DNA of 64,000 bases from BACL11 sp945865535. GTDB lineage: Bacteria; Bacteroidota; Bacteroidia; Flavobacteriales; BACL11. Below are positions 36,012-45,089 of the stretch, piece after piece; position 1 is the stretch's first letter; each line of letters opens with the position of its first letter. The position numbers and the translations under genes were made by a program. The stretch lies in contig CANNBA010000010.1 of assembly GCA_947502765.1 (NCBI GenBank), forward strand, positions 23,992 through 87,991. The letters run 5' to 3'. The notes beneath the pieces are model-generated. The model searched no databases, was not told where the DNA came from, and worked only from the letters and a program-made list of their open reading frames with translations.

Positions 36012-37727
36012 ATGTCTAAACACCAAGAACTTTCAAATTTTATATGGGGTATATGTGATGATGTATTGAGAGGACTTTTCAAACCTCACGAATACGGAGA
36101 TGTAATACTTCCCTTTGTAGTATTAAGAAGATTAGATTGTGTTTTGGAACCACAAAAAGACAAAGTCTTAGAATTATATAACCAGTATAAAGACAAAGTC
36201 AATGACCCCACTCCAATTATATTGGATAAAATAGGAACTACTTTTTTTAATACTTCAAAGTATGACCTAAGAAGATTGAAACAAGACCCACAAAATATTT
36301 ACCTCAACTTTAATAATTACCTCAATGGATATGATGAGAATGTTAGAGAAATCATTGAGAATTTTCAATTAGAGAAACCCATTGAAAAATTAAACAAGAA
36401 TAATCGTTTGTTTCTTTTGGTGGATCGGATGACTGAGGTTGATTTACACCCTGATAAAATAGATAATCGTTTAATGGGTCAAATCTATGAAGAGTTACTT
36501 CGTAGATTTTCTGAGATGTCTAATGAAACCAGTGGTGACCATTATACTCCGAGAGATGTTGTGAGACTTTTAGTTTCTCTATTGTTTTCGGGAGAAGAAG
36601 AAAACTTAAAAGGAAAAGGTGTTATTAGAAGTTTGTTTGACCCTTGTAGTGGAACTGGGGGACTTCTAACAATGGGTAAGGAATGGGTAAGAGAAAACAT
36701 AAACCCTGATGTTGAATTTCTTCTATTTGGTCAAGAATTAAATCCTCAAACATATTCAATCTGTAAATCAGATATGATGTTGTTAGGTGAAAACTCAAAC
36801 AACATCAAGGGACCAAGTTCGTCTCTATCTGATGATAGATTTCAAGGAATGAAGTTTGATTATTCTATAACAAATCCCCCATTTGGGGTGAGTTGGAAGT
36901 CTGAACAAGAATTCGTTGAAAACGAAAGTCAAAATCCTCATGGTAGATTTTTTGTCGGAACACCAAGGGTTTCCGATGGTTCATTATTGTTCTTACAACA
37001 CCTCATCTCAAAAATGGAAGATAAGGGAAGTAGAATAGGAATTGTGTTTAACGGGTCCCCATTATTTAGTGGTGATAGTGGTTCGGGAGAAAGTGAAATT
37101 AGAAAATGGATTATTGAAAACGATTGGTTGGAGTGTGTAGTTTCTTTACCTGACCAACTTTTCTTCAACACTGGTATTTCTACATATTTATGGATTGTAA
37201 CTAACAAAAAGAAAAAGAATAGAAAAGGAAAGGTTCAATTAATAGATGGTAGTAGTTTTTATGTTCCTATGAAAAAGAGTTTAGGTTCAAAGAGAAAAAT
37301 GATTTCAGAAAGTCAATTAACAGAACTGACCAATTCTTATAGTAAGTTTATAGAAAACAAACATTCAAAGATTTTTCCAAATCAGTATTTCGGATATACA
37401 AAAGTAACAATTGAACAACCTACAAAAGATGAAAAAGGAAAGGTTCTTAAAGATAAATCAGGAAATATAAAACCAAATAATTCTCTAAGAGATTACGAAA
37501 GAGTTCCATTGTTAGAGAATGTAGATGAGTATTTTGAAAGAGAAGTAAAACCTCATATTCCTGATAGTTGGATGGATAGAGATAAAGACAAGGTAGGATA
37601 TGAAATCAATTTTTCGAAGTATTTCTATCAATATAAATCGTTGAGGTCTTTGAAAGAAATTACCCAAGAATTGATTAAAATAGAAAAAGAAAGTGAAGGT
37701 TTATTCAATCAAATTATTAATGAATAA
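36012..37727 (+). CDS. hsdM: Type I restriction-modification system DNA methyltransferase (M) subunit
   Basis: A 571-residue N6-adenine methyltransferase subunit. It has the N-terminal HsdM_N helical domain (ELSNFIWGICDDVLRGLFKP) and the pre-catalytic LMGQIYEELLRRFSEMSNET with GDHYTPRDVVRLL. SAM motif I is FDPCSGTGGLLTMG near residue 209, and catalytic motif IV is SITNPPFGVSW near residue 286. A C-terminal helical region contacts S. With two M and one S it methylates the host site; with R it restricts. It is the first gene of a tight five-gene operon, with 2 bp to the next gene. Confidence 0.96.
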   Translation: MSKHQELSNFIWGICDDVLRGLFKPHEYGDVILPFVVLRRLDCVLEPQKDKVLELYNQYKDKVNDPTPIILDKIGTTFFNTSKYDLRRLKQDPQNIYLNFNNYLNGYDENVREIIENFQLEKPIEKLNKNNRLFLLVDRMTEVDLHPDKIDNRLMGQIYEELLRRFSEMSNETSGDHYTPRDVVRLLVSLLFSGEEENLKGKGVIRSLFDPCSGTGGLLTMGKEWVRENINPDVEFLLFGQELNPQTYSICKSDMMLLGENSNNIKGPSSSLSDDRFQGMKFDYSITNPPFGVSWKSEQEFVENESQNPHGRFFVGTPRVSDGSLLFLQHLISKMEDKGSRIGIVFNGSPLFSGDSGSGESEIRKWIIENDWLECVVSLPDQLFFNTGISTYLWIVTNKKKKNRKGKVQLIDGSSFYVPMKKSLGSKRKMISESQLTELTNSYSKFIENKHSKIFPNQYFGYTKVTIEQPTKDEKGKVLKDKSGNIKPNNSLRDYERVPLLENVDEYFEREVKPHIPDSWMDRDKDKVGYEINFSKYFYQYKSLRSLKEITQELIKIEKESEGLFNQIINE

Positions 37728-37729
37728 TA

Positions 37730-38659
37730 ATGAAATTATACAACATAAAAGATAAAAAGTTACTTCCTGTTTTTTCTGATAATTTTAAGTTGGAAAAAGA
37801 AATTCAAGAATTAGTTGAAAACAATTTGAAAGAGTTGTTCAACCTTGAATTGGTAAAAACCGAATTCACTATTCGAAATTTCAGAATAGACACATTGTGT
37901 TTTAATAAAGAAAACAAATCTTTTGAAATAATAGAATATAAAAGAGAAAGAAACTTTTCGGTAATAGACCAAGGTTACACATATCTTTCATTAATGTTAA
38001 ATAATAAATCTGATTTCATTTTAGAGTATAATGAAAACAATAATGAGACATTGAAAAGAGATGATATTGATTGGACCCAGTCAAGAGTTAGGTTTATTTC
38101 ACCTCACTTTACTGAATATCAAAAGAACTCAATTAATTTCAAAGATGTTCCTTTTGAACTATGGGAGATAAAAAAATACGATAATAGTATGATTGGTTTA
38201 ATTCAACATAAGACCTCATCAGAAGAAAGTATTTCAACAATTCAAACTGATACGGAGAATTTAGTTAGTTCGGTTACACGAGAAATTAAAGTTTATTCCG
38301 AAGAATATCACTTCACTAAAAACAAGAAAAGAGATGAAAGGGTAATAGAACTATATAAATCAATAAAAGAACGAATAACAAATTTAGGTGACGATATTGA
38401 TATTATTCCAAGAAAGGAATACGTTGGATTTAGAAGAAAAAGACCTTTCACTGATATAGTGTTTTATACTGAACATCTCCGAATTTTGATTAATATGAAG
38501 AAAGGTGAATTAGATGACCCTAAACATATTTGTAAAGATATGAGTGTTCAGGGACACTGGGGAAATGGAGATTATGAAATAAGATTAACTCCCCAAGATG
38601 ACCTTGAATATACAATGTTTCTCATTCACCAATCTTATAAAAAACAAGATAAAGTATGA
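37730..38659 (+). CDS. DUF5655 protein with PD-(D/E)XK-like nuclease domain, embedded in the type I operon
   Basis: A 309-residue protein with two parts. Residues 20-110 look like a PD-(D/E)XK nuclease fold of the NucS/DUF91 kind: NFRIDTLCFNKENKSFEIIE followed by YKRE gives the D...ExK pattern. QGYTYLSLMLNNKSDFIL follows. Residues 195-305 match DUF5655 (RDERVIELYKSIKERI, YVGFRRKRPFTDIVFY, HWGNGDYEIRLT). DUF5655 proteins occur beside type I systems. Its gene starts 2 bp after hsdM and overlaps hsdS by 4 bp (ATGA), so it is made with the complex. It could be an extra effector or a modulator. Confidence 0.75.
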   Translation: MKLYNIKDKKLLPVFSDNFKLEKEIQELVENNLKELFNLELVKTEFTIRNFRIDTLCFNKENKSFEIIEYKRERNFSVIDQGYTYLSLMLNNKSDFILEYNENNNETLKRDDIDWTQSRVRFISPHFTEYQKNSINFKDVPFELWEIKKYDNSMIGLIQHKTSSEESISTIQTDTENLVSSVTREIKVYSEEYHFTKNKKRDERVIELYKSIKERITNLGDDIDIIPRKEYVGFRRKRPFTDIVFYTEHLRILINMKKGELDDPKHICKDMSVQGHWGNGDYEIRLTPQDDLEYTMFLIHQSYKKQDKV

Positions 38660-39948
38660 GAAAGACCTATTCGAAATATAAGTCTTCGGGAGTTGAATGG
38701 ATTGGTGAGATACCTGAAAATTGGGATTTTATTCGATTAAAACACGAATATAAAATCCAAAAAGGAAAAATACCTAAAATTATCTTTGAAGAACACAAAG
38801 AAGACCATGTTCCCTATCTATCAATGGATGTAATCAGAGGTTCTCAAACAATTGGTTATGTTCATAATGAAGATGGGGTTTATGTTTATAAAGGACAGGT
38901 CTTGATTTTATGGGACGGTTCTAATTCGGGAGAAATATTTAAGGTTGAAAAGGAAGGAATACTCTCTTCAACAATGGGTGTTTTAAACAAAATAGGAAAC
39001 CAATTAAATGAAGATTTTTCATTTTATCAGTTAAAATCATTTGAACCTGAAATTAGAAATAACACCAATGGTATGGGAATTCCTCATGTCGATGGTTCCT
39101 ATGTTCGTAGTTTACCTCTATTTGTCCCCCCCCTTACCGAACAAGAACAGATTGTAAAATATTTAGACGAGAAGACTACACAGATTGACAACCTAATATC
39201 TATAACAGAAGACAAAATAGACCTCTTAAAACAAAAGAGAACCTCACAGATTAATCAAGTTATAACAAAGGGTTTGAATAAAGAAGTTAAACTAAAAGAT
39301 AGTGGGGTTGAATGGATTGGAAAAATACCTAATCATTGGGATAGAGTTTGTGTAAAAAGACTTGTATCAACAAAATTGTGTGATGGACCACATATTACCC
39401 CAAACTTTATTGACACTGGTGTTCCATTTATTTCTGTCGAAAGTATCAAAGATGATAAAATTGATTTTGATTTTTTAAGAGGATATATTAGTAAGGAGGA
39501 TGACATTGAATTTTCAAAAAAAACAAAACCTGAAAAAGATGATATTTTACTTGTTAAATCGGGTTCTACAACTGGTAAGGTTACAATAGTTGAAACTGAT
39601 ATTGATTTTAATATATGGTCCCCTCTTTGTCTGATAAGAACAAAAAAAGAAAAAGTTTTACCAAGATTTGTTTTTTTATCTATGAAAAGTGATTTCTTTC
39701 AAATCACTATTCAACAATCTTGGAGTTTTGGAACTCAACCTAATATTGGAATGGGTGTTATTGAGAATTTATTCTTAGTAATTCCACCAATTAAGGAACA
39801 GAAGGATATAATTAGTTTTATAGATAAAGAAAACAAAAAAATAGATAATTTGATTTCAATAGAAAAACGAAGAGTTGAAACATTAAAAGAATACAGACAA
39901 AGTTTGATTTCAGAAGTTATTACAGGTAAAATAAAAGTTATTGATTAA
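38656..39948 (+). CDS. hsdS: Type I restriction-modification system specificity (S) subunit
   Basis: A 430-residue protein with two target recognition domains, each opened by the same phrase: SSGVEWIGEIPENWDFIRLK near residue 10 and DSGVEWIGKIPNHWDRVCVK near residue 215. Each ends with the conserved helix signature (PPLTEQEQIVKYLDEKTTQI near residue 160; PPIKEQKDIISFIDKENKKI near residue 375). It sets the bipartite DNA target. A run of eight C (39126-39133) codes for the V-P-P-L segment exactly at the end of the first domain. Slippage there would give a half-size subunit. The last gene junction is 3 bp. Confidence 0.95.
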   Translation: MRKTYSKYKSSGVEWIGEIPENWDFIRLKHEYKIQKGKIPKIIFEEHKEDHVPYLSMDVIRGSQTIGYVHNEDGVYVYKGQVLILWDGSNSGEIFKVEKEGILSSTMGVLNKIGNQLNEDFSFYQLKSFEPEIRNNTNGMGIPHVDGSYVRSLPLFVPPLTEQEQIVKYLDEKTTQIDNLISITEDKIDLLKQKRTSQINQVITKGLNKEVKLKDSGVEWIGKIPNHWDRVCVKRLVSTKLCDGPHITPNFIDTGVPFISVESIKDDKIDFDFLRGYISKEDDIEFSKKTKPEKDDILLVKSGSTTGKVTIVETDIDFNIWSPLCLIRTKKEKVLPRFVFLSMKSDFFQITIQQSWSFGTQPNIGMGVIENLFLVIPPIKEQKDIISFIDKENKKIDNLISIEKRRVETLKEYRQSLISEVITGKIKVID

Positions 39949-39951
39949 ATT

Positions 39952-40590
39952 ATGAATATTGATAAAGACTTATTGGAAAAGATGTTTCCAAATTCATCAA
40001 GTAAAAAAAACACCTCGTTAAAACTTCAAAAATATGAAGATTTGGTTGATTTTATTCACGACTATCATTCTGATAGAGTGAATTGGAAACTTCCTATTTC
40101 AATTATGGGATTGAACCTTGAACATATTCAAAAAAGAAATTGTTACATAACATTGATTTTTAATCCAACCAAAGAACAAGAACCAATAATAGAGAAGATG
40201 AAAGATTTGTCTGAACACCAGGGTGGTCATTGGTTTGGTGTAAGAATTTTTACTTTCGAAATAGTAAAACAAATATTAAATGGTTTTGATAAAAATAAAT
40301 GGGAAAAACTACCTATATCAATCCCAGTTATCAAATTGAGTGAATTGGAAAAGAAAGAGATTGAAACACTATTGGGAAAAGAGGGTGGTCCTCATTCAAC
40401 GATAGAGTTTTTAATTAAAAATATTAATGAAGACAATAAAAATCTTATTGTATCTCAGATATATCACATTTTAGAAGTAAGAATGACAAGTGTTAATAGT
40501 ATTCATGAACTCTTATATTATAAGAATATCCGTATTGACTATGAATTAGTAAATAACAAAGAACATTATGACGATGAAAAGTCAAATTAA
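39952..40590 (+). CDS. Hypothetical protein between hsdS and hsdR
   Basis: A 212-residue protein that I do not recognise. It has no signal or membrane helix. Segments of interest are NCYITLIFNPTKEQEPIIEK, the Gly/His stretch SEHQGGHWFGVRIFTFEIVK near residue 85, and GGPHSTIEFLIKNI near residue 145. The start is 3 bp after hsdS and the stop 12 bp before hsdR, so it is part of the same transcript. Co-translation with S and R suggests a role in the complex, for example an antirestriction-like modulator or assembly factor. That is inference from position only. Confidence 0.7.
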   Translation: MNIDKDLLEKMFPNSSSKKNTSLKLQKYEDLVDFIHDYHSDRVNWKLPISIMGLNLEHIQKRNCYITLIFNPTKEQEPIIEKMKDLSEHQGGHWFGVRIFTFEIVKQILNGFDKNKWEKLPISIPVIKLSELEKKEIETLLGKEGGPHSTIEFLIKNINEDNKNLIVSQIYHILEVRMTSVNSIHELLYYKNIRIDYELVNNKEHYDDEKSN

Positions 40591-40602
40591 ATAAATGAGA
40601 AA

Positions 40603-43560
40603 ATGAATTACACTGAAAAAAACTTAGAAGACCATATTGAAACAAACCTACATAAAGTTGGTTTCAAGTCTTTGTTATATACTGAGTATGACAGAGTGAA
40701 TTGTGTAGTTTCCTCAGACCTAATTCAATTTATAAAAGAAACACAAATTGATGTTTATGAAAGATTATTTGAACAATATGGTTCAGATACTGACACCAAA
40801 CTCATTTTAAGACTTAATAACGAGATTTCAAGTCGTGGGGTTATAGATGTTATCAGAAAAGGAATTAAAGACCGAGGTTGTCACTTTTCACTTGTTTATT
40901 TTGAACCAAAGAGTGGTCTTAATCCTGAACATCAAGAACTTTATCTAAAAAATAGAGTTACCCTAATTCGACAAGTTCATTATTCTTCTAAGAACCAAAA
41001 CTCATTGGATATGGTTTTGTTCATCAATGGTCTTCCAATAATTACAATGGAATTGAAGAACCAACTGACTGGACAAACAATTTTAGATAGTGAAAAACAA
41101 TACAGATACGATAGAGATCCAAATGAACCATTATTTCAATTCAAAAGGGTATTAGTTCATTTTTGTTGTGATAATGATAGAGTATCTATGACAACAAGAT
41201 TGATGGGTGGAAAAACAAAGTTTTTACCTTACAATAAAGGAATAGAAAATCCTATAAACCCAAGTGGTTTGAAGACATCTTATTTGTGGGAAGAGATACT
41301 TACAAAAGAAAGTTTATTAGATATACTTGAAAACTTTGTTCATGTTTCAGTTGAAACCGACAAAGACTTTGACCCTAAAATTGGTAAGGTAGTAGAAAAG
41401 AAAAAAGAACTCTTAGTTTTTCCAAGATACCACCAACTTGATGTAATCAGGAAATTAAGAATTGATGTTAAAACAAAAGGTGTTGGTCACAACTATTTAA
41501 TTCAACATACCACTGGTTCAGGAAAGAGTTATTCAATTGGGTGGTTGTCTCATTTATTAACTTCCTTATACAGAACAAAAGAAGATAATAATAGAATGTT
41601 TGATAGTATTATTGTTATCACAGATAGAAAAGTATTAGATAAACAACTTCAAAACACCATCAAACAACTTGAACAAACAAATGGTGTAGTTAATCCAATT
41701 GACGAGAACTCTTCCCAGTTAAAGAAACATTTAGAAAGTGGTAAGGATATTATTATTACCACTATTCAAAAGTTCCCAAGAATTTCAGAAACAATATCTG
41801 AACTGAGTGATAAAACTTTTGGAATTATAATTGATGAGGTTCATTCGTCTCAAAGTGGTGAAAGTTCTAAACACTTAAAGAAATCATTATCAAAAGGAGT
41901 TGAGGAAGACTTTGAAGAAGATGATGAAATAACGGATATTGACGAATTTATTAGAGAAGAGTTAAGAAGTAGAGGGAAACAAAAACATATTTCGTTTTTT
42001 GGTTTCAGTGGGACCCCTAAAAATAAAACACTTGAACTATTTGGTAGAAAAGATGAAAATGGTGACTTTGTTTCCTTTCATACTTATACAATGAAACAAA
42101 GTCTTACAGAAGGTTTCACACTTGATGTTCTTGAAAATTACACCACCTACAAACAATGGTTTATCCTAAATAAGAAAGTAGTAGAAGAAAAAGAACTTCC
42201 TAAAATGAAAGTAATGAAACGACTTATCAACTTTGTTGATGACCAGTCTCATACGATTACTCAAAAAGTAAAAATCATATTGGACCATTTTATAAATCAC
42301 ACTTCTAAAAAAATTGAAGGAAAGGGTCGAGGAATGGTAGTTGTTCGTTCGAGACTACATTGTGTTCGTTATAAAATGGAGTTTGATAAACAGATGAAAG
42401 AATTAGGTCTATCATATCGTTGTTTAGTTGGTTTTAGTGGTGTCGTTTTTGATAAAGACACAAACAAAGAATACACTGAAAATTCAATGAACCAACTCCC
42501 ACAAGGAGTTTCAATACCTGATGGGTTCAAAGACCCGAAATATAGAATTTTAATTGTTTCGAGTAAATTTCAGACGGGTTATGACGAACCCCTTTTACAT
42601 TCAATGTATGTAGATAAAACACTTCGAGGATTACAATGTGTTCAAACTCTTAGTAGGTTGAATAGAACTACAACTGGGAAGACAGATACTTTTGTAATGG
42701 ACTTTGTGAATACAACAGAGGATATTTTTGAGAGTTTTCAACCCTACTATCAGAAAACAATTTTGATTGGGGAAACAGACCCAAACAGACTTTATTCTAT
42801 TGAAACAGACCTCAAAAAGTTTAATCTTTATACTGAATTTGAAATAAAAGATTTTTGTAATATTTTCTATGATAAGAAACAACCTCAGGAATTACTTCAA
42901 CCAGTATTAAATAGAGTGGTTCAGAATTGGAGTAGAATTGAACTTTCAGAGGACAGAGAGAACTTTCGTTCATTGGTTCAATCCTATATTCGTCTTTATG
43001 GTTATATCTCTCAAATCGTAACATTTGAAGACATTGACCTTGAAAAATTATATGTGTTTTTGAGATACCTCAATAAGAAATTACCAAAAAGAGAACAAGA
43101 GAATATTGATGATATTACTTCCTTAGTTGATTTAGATAGTTTCAGAATGGAAGAAACCTTTAAGGGAAAAATAAAACTTAATGAAATAGATGGGGAGTTT
43201 GAACCACTGGGTAGTGGAATTTCAAAAACATTTGTTGCTGATGAATTAGATACCTTAACTCAAATTATTCAGAGAATAAATGAGATTTATGGAGAACAAA
43301 TTACCGAAGAAGATAAAGTTGATATCGAAAATATGAAGAGACGAGTAATCACTAATCCTGAACTAAAAGAGGTAATGACTGGTGAGAACTCGGAAACTAA
43401 CAAAAGACATAAGTTTGATGAGGTGATGACCAATGTATTATTGAGTTATGTAAATAATAGATTAGACTTTTACAACAAAATGGATGACCCTAAAATAAAA
43501 ACATTTATAGGTGATTTACTTTATGAAAATCTCAAACAAAACATTTCTCTACACCCATAA
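40603..43560 (+). CDS. hsdR: Type I restriction-modification system endonuclease/translocase (R) subunit
   Basis: A 985-residue subunit that translocates DNA and cuts far from the unmethylated site. The N-terminal nuclease domain carries the PD-(D/E)XK residues in SLDMVLFINGLPIITMELKN (about residues 135-155). The helicase has Walker A HTTGSGKSYSIGWLSHLL near residue 303, motif II GIIIDEVHSSQSGESSKH near residue 409, FFGFSGTPKNKTLELFG, and motif VI-like LQCVQTLSRLNRT near residue 685. A C-terminal helical region completes it. No frameshift is seen, so the system looks functional. Confidence 0.96.
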   Translation: MNYTEKNLEDHIETNLHKVGFKSLLYTEYDRVNCVVSSDLIQFIKETQIDVYERLFEQYGSDTDTKLILRLNNEISSRGVIDVIRKGIKDRGCHFSLVYFEPKSGLNPEHQELYLKNRVTLIRQVHYSSKNQNSLDMVLFINGLPIITMELKNQLTGQTILDSEKQYRYDRDPNEPLFQFKRVLVHFCCDNDRVSMTTRLMGGKTKFLPYNKGIENPINPSGLKTSYLWEEILTKESLLDILENFVHVSVETDKDFDPKIGKVVEKKKELLVFPRYHQLDVIRKLRIDVKTKGVGHNYLIQHTTGSGKSYSIGWLSHLLTSLYRTKEDNNRMFDSIIVITDRKVLDKQLQNTIKQLEQTNGVVNPIDENSSQLKKHLESGKDIIITTIQKFPRISETISELSDKTFGIIIDEVHSSQSGESSKHLKKSLSKGVEEDFEEDDEITDIDEFIREELRSRGKQKHISFFGFSGTPKNKTLELFGRKDENGDFVSFHTYTMKQSLTEGFTLDVLENYTTYKQWFILNKKVVEEKELPKMKVMKRLINFVDDQSHTITQKVKIILDHFINHTSKKIEGKGRGMVVVRSRLHCVRYKMEFDKQMKELGLSYRCLVGFSGVVFDKDTNKEYTENSMNQLPQGVSIPDGFKDPKYRILIVSSKFQTGYDEPLLHSMYVDKTLRGLQCVQTLSRLNRTTTGKTDTFVMDFVNTTEDIFESFQPYYQKTILIGETDPNRLYSIETDLKKFNLYTEFEIKDFCNIFYDKKQPQELLQPVLNRVVQNWSRIELSEDRENFRSLVQSYIRLYGYISQIVTFEDIDLEKLYVFLRYLNKKLPKREQENIDDITSLVDLDSFRMEETFKGKIKLNEIDGEFEPLGSGISKTFVADELDTLTQIIQRINEIYGEQITEEDKVDIENMKRRVITNPELKEVMTGENSETNKRHKFDEVMTNVLLSYVNNRLDFYNKMDDPKIKTFIGDLLYENLKQNISLHP

Positions 43561-43591
43561 TATATTTTGACAAATAATTAAAAAAAATAGA

Positions 43592-43984
43592 TTGAAAACT
43601 TTTATAGGAATTTCAAAAAGAGAATTTATATCAATTTTAAATGATAGGGAATATGTAAGTGATTGGGTTTATACTGGTCTGAGATGTAAAAACCATTCAC
43701 TTGTTGTTATTGGATATAATATAGGACTAATATTTACCGAAAGTAAAAGAATAAAAATAAAAATACACAATCATATTTTTAATAAAATAACAAATGTTCC
43801 TAATTATAATGAGTTAATTCCTTTATTTATTTCATATAAAGTGATATGTCAAATAGGGGAAGAATATTATTTAGTCAAAGACAATTTAAATAAGTTTAAA
43901 ATTGAAATTGGACAAAAACCACTATCTGATTATTACTTTAATAAACTTTCAAAAATTTCAGGGTATAAGTTAATAAAGAGGTAA
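43592..43984 (+). CDS. Hypothetical protein downstream of hsdR
   Basis: A 130-residue protein read from a TTG at 43592, 31 bp after hsdR; no ATG is available nearby in frame. It is rich in Ile, Lys and Asn and lacks a signal or membrane segment. Nothing in it matches a family I know (YVSDWVYTGLRCKNHSLVVI; ISGYKLIKR at the end). It may be the last gene of the type I operon or a separate island gene. Codon use is as A/T-rich as its neighbours. Confidence 0.5.
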   Translation: MKTFIGISKREFISILNDREYVSDWVYTGLRCKNHSLVVIGYNIGLIFTESKRIKIKIHNHIFNKITNVPNYNELIPLFISYKVICQIGEEYYLVKDNLNKFKIEIGQKPLSDYYFNKLSKISGYKLIKR

Positions 43985-44016
43985 CACATAAATTAAACAC
44001 TTAAAATCAAAATAAA

Positions 44017-44313
44017 ATGACAGAGTATCACAATTGTATCGTCCGTGGACCACTAATTAACCTGAGATTGTTTTTAGAGGAATTAGAGGGAAAGTTATTC
44101 GATTTAAAAAACCTTGAAGAAGATTATGATAATGATGAAATTACATCAGTAATTGACCTCCAATTTAGTTGTAGAGATTTTCCTAAAACACTTTTCCTAA
44201 AATACTCAGAATTGGAACTGGAATTTAGTGGTGTCTTTAAAATGGAAGGATTTGATAAAGGTTTTACTCTCTACCAAGTAAAACTCGGAAAATATCAAGA
44301 GTTTATTTTCTAA
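44017..44313 (+). CDS. Small hypothetical protein
   Basis: A 98-residue acidic protein with a proper ATG start, 32 bp after the preceding gene. Alternating strands and helices are suggested (YHNCIVRGPLINLRLFLEEL, SVIDLQFSCRDFPKTLFLKY). No catalytic motif is seen and no family is recognised. It lies just before the repeat cluster that precedes the short tyrosine recombinase gene. Confidence 0.55.
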   Translation: MTEYHNCIVRGPLINLRLFLEELEGKLFDLKNLEEDYDNDEITSVIDLQFSCRDFPKTLFLKYSELELEFSGVFKMEGFDKGFTLYQVKLGKYQEFIF

Positions 44314-44338
44314 AAAAATCTAAAAGGTAACTTCAAAA

Positions 44339-44456
44339 TATTAAACTTATACTTTTGTCAGAAGTATAAGTTTAATAGTATTGATAATCAGTTAGTTACG
44401 ATATTACACACAAATTAACTTATACTTTTGTCGAATTATGTATAAAAGTATAAGTT
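44339..44456. repeat. Two palindromic sites sharing a 16-bp direct repeat, upstream of the short tyrosine recombinase
   Basis: Site 1 (44339-44377) has perfect 16-bp arms, TATTAAACTTATACTT and its complement, around the 7-bp spacer TTGTCAG. Site 2 (44417-44456) has perfect 13-bp arms, AACTTATACTTTT and its complement, around a 14-bp spacer. The 16-mer AACTTATACTTTTGTC occurs identically at 44344 and 44417, 73 bp apart. Site 1 has the geometry of a tyrosine-recombinase core site. Autoregulatory operators are the alternative. Confidence 0.8.
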
Positions 44457-44463
44457 TTATCCT

Positions 44464-44471
44464 TATATTTG
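44464..44471 (+). promoter_or_regulatory. Candidate -7 promoter box for the short tyrosine recombinase gene
   Basis: TATATTTG matches TAnnTTTG and lies 24 nt before the ATG at 44496, directly to the right of the second palindromic site. A protein bound there would overlap the promoter. Confidence 0.45.
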
Positions 44472-44495
44472 TTCTGTAATAAGAAACAAAACAAA

Positions 44496-45086
44496 ATGAG
44501 TAAGAAAGGACAAATAACGACAACAACTTATATGGATTGGAATGATTTCATTTCAGTCATAACAAGATTAGAAAAAGACGAAGATTATAAATTCTGTTTA
44601 TTAATATCAATTGGTGTTTTTACTGGTCTAAGAATATCAGACTTACTGACTTTGAAATATTCAGACCTTTTGAGTGGTGAGACATTTATTATAAATGAAC
44701 AAAAGACCAAAAAGACAAGAAGTATCAAAATCAATAAAGATTTGAAAGAAATCGTTCAGAGAATTGTGAAGAAAACTAATTCATCAAACCTCAACGAATT
44801 AATCTTCATAAATAAATATGGGACCAAATCTATTGACAAGTCTTATGTAAATGTAAAACTGAAAGAGATAATGTCGAAATATAGAGTTAAACTTGATGGT
44901 AATGTTTCTACTCACACTTTTAGAAAGACACTGGGAAGAAGAGTTATGGAAGTAAATAATTATTCAAACGAGAGTTTAGTATTGTTAATGGAGTTATTTG
45001 GTCATTCAAATATGAGTATCACAAAAAGATATTTGGGTATTCGAGAACAGGAAATTCATAATGTATATGATAGTTTAACTTTTTAA
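44496..45086 (+). CDS. Short tyrosine recombinase (XerC/D-like catalytic domain)
   Basis: A 196-residue recombinase consisting essentially of the catalytic domain. Catalytic motifs are FTGLRISDLLTLKYSDLLSG (first Arg) near residue 45, a Lys on the beta-hairpin (KTKKTRSIKINKDLKE), HTFRKTLGRRVMEV (HxxR) near residue 145, and ELFGHSNMSITKRYLGI (His and nucleophile Tyr) near residue 180. The core-binding N-terminal domain is nearly absent, as in small element recombinases and resolvases. The ATG at 44496 is preferred to the TTG at 44469. It follows the palindromic repeat pair, its probable site or operator. Confidence 0.9.
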   Translation: MSKKGQITTTTYMDWNDFISVITRLEKDEDYKFCLLISIGVFTGLRISDLLTLKYSDLLSGETFIINEQKTKKTRSIKINKDLKEIVQRIVKKTNSSNLNELIFINKYGTKSIDKSYVNVKLKEIMSKYRVKLDGNVSTHTFRKTLGRRVMEVNNYSNESLVLLMELFGHSNMSITKRYLGIREQEIHNVYDSLTF

Positions 45087-45089
45087 TCC

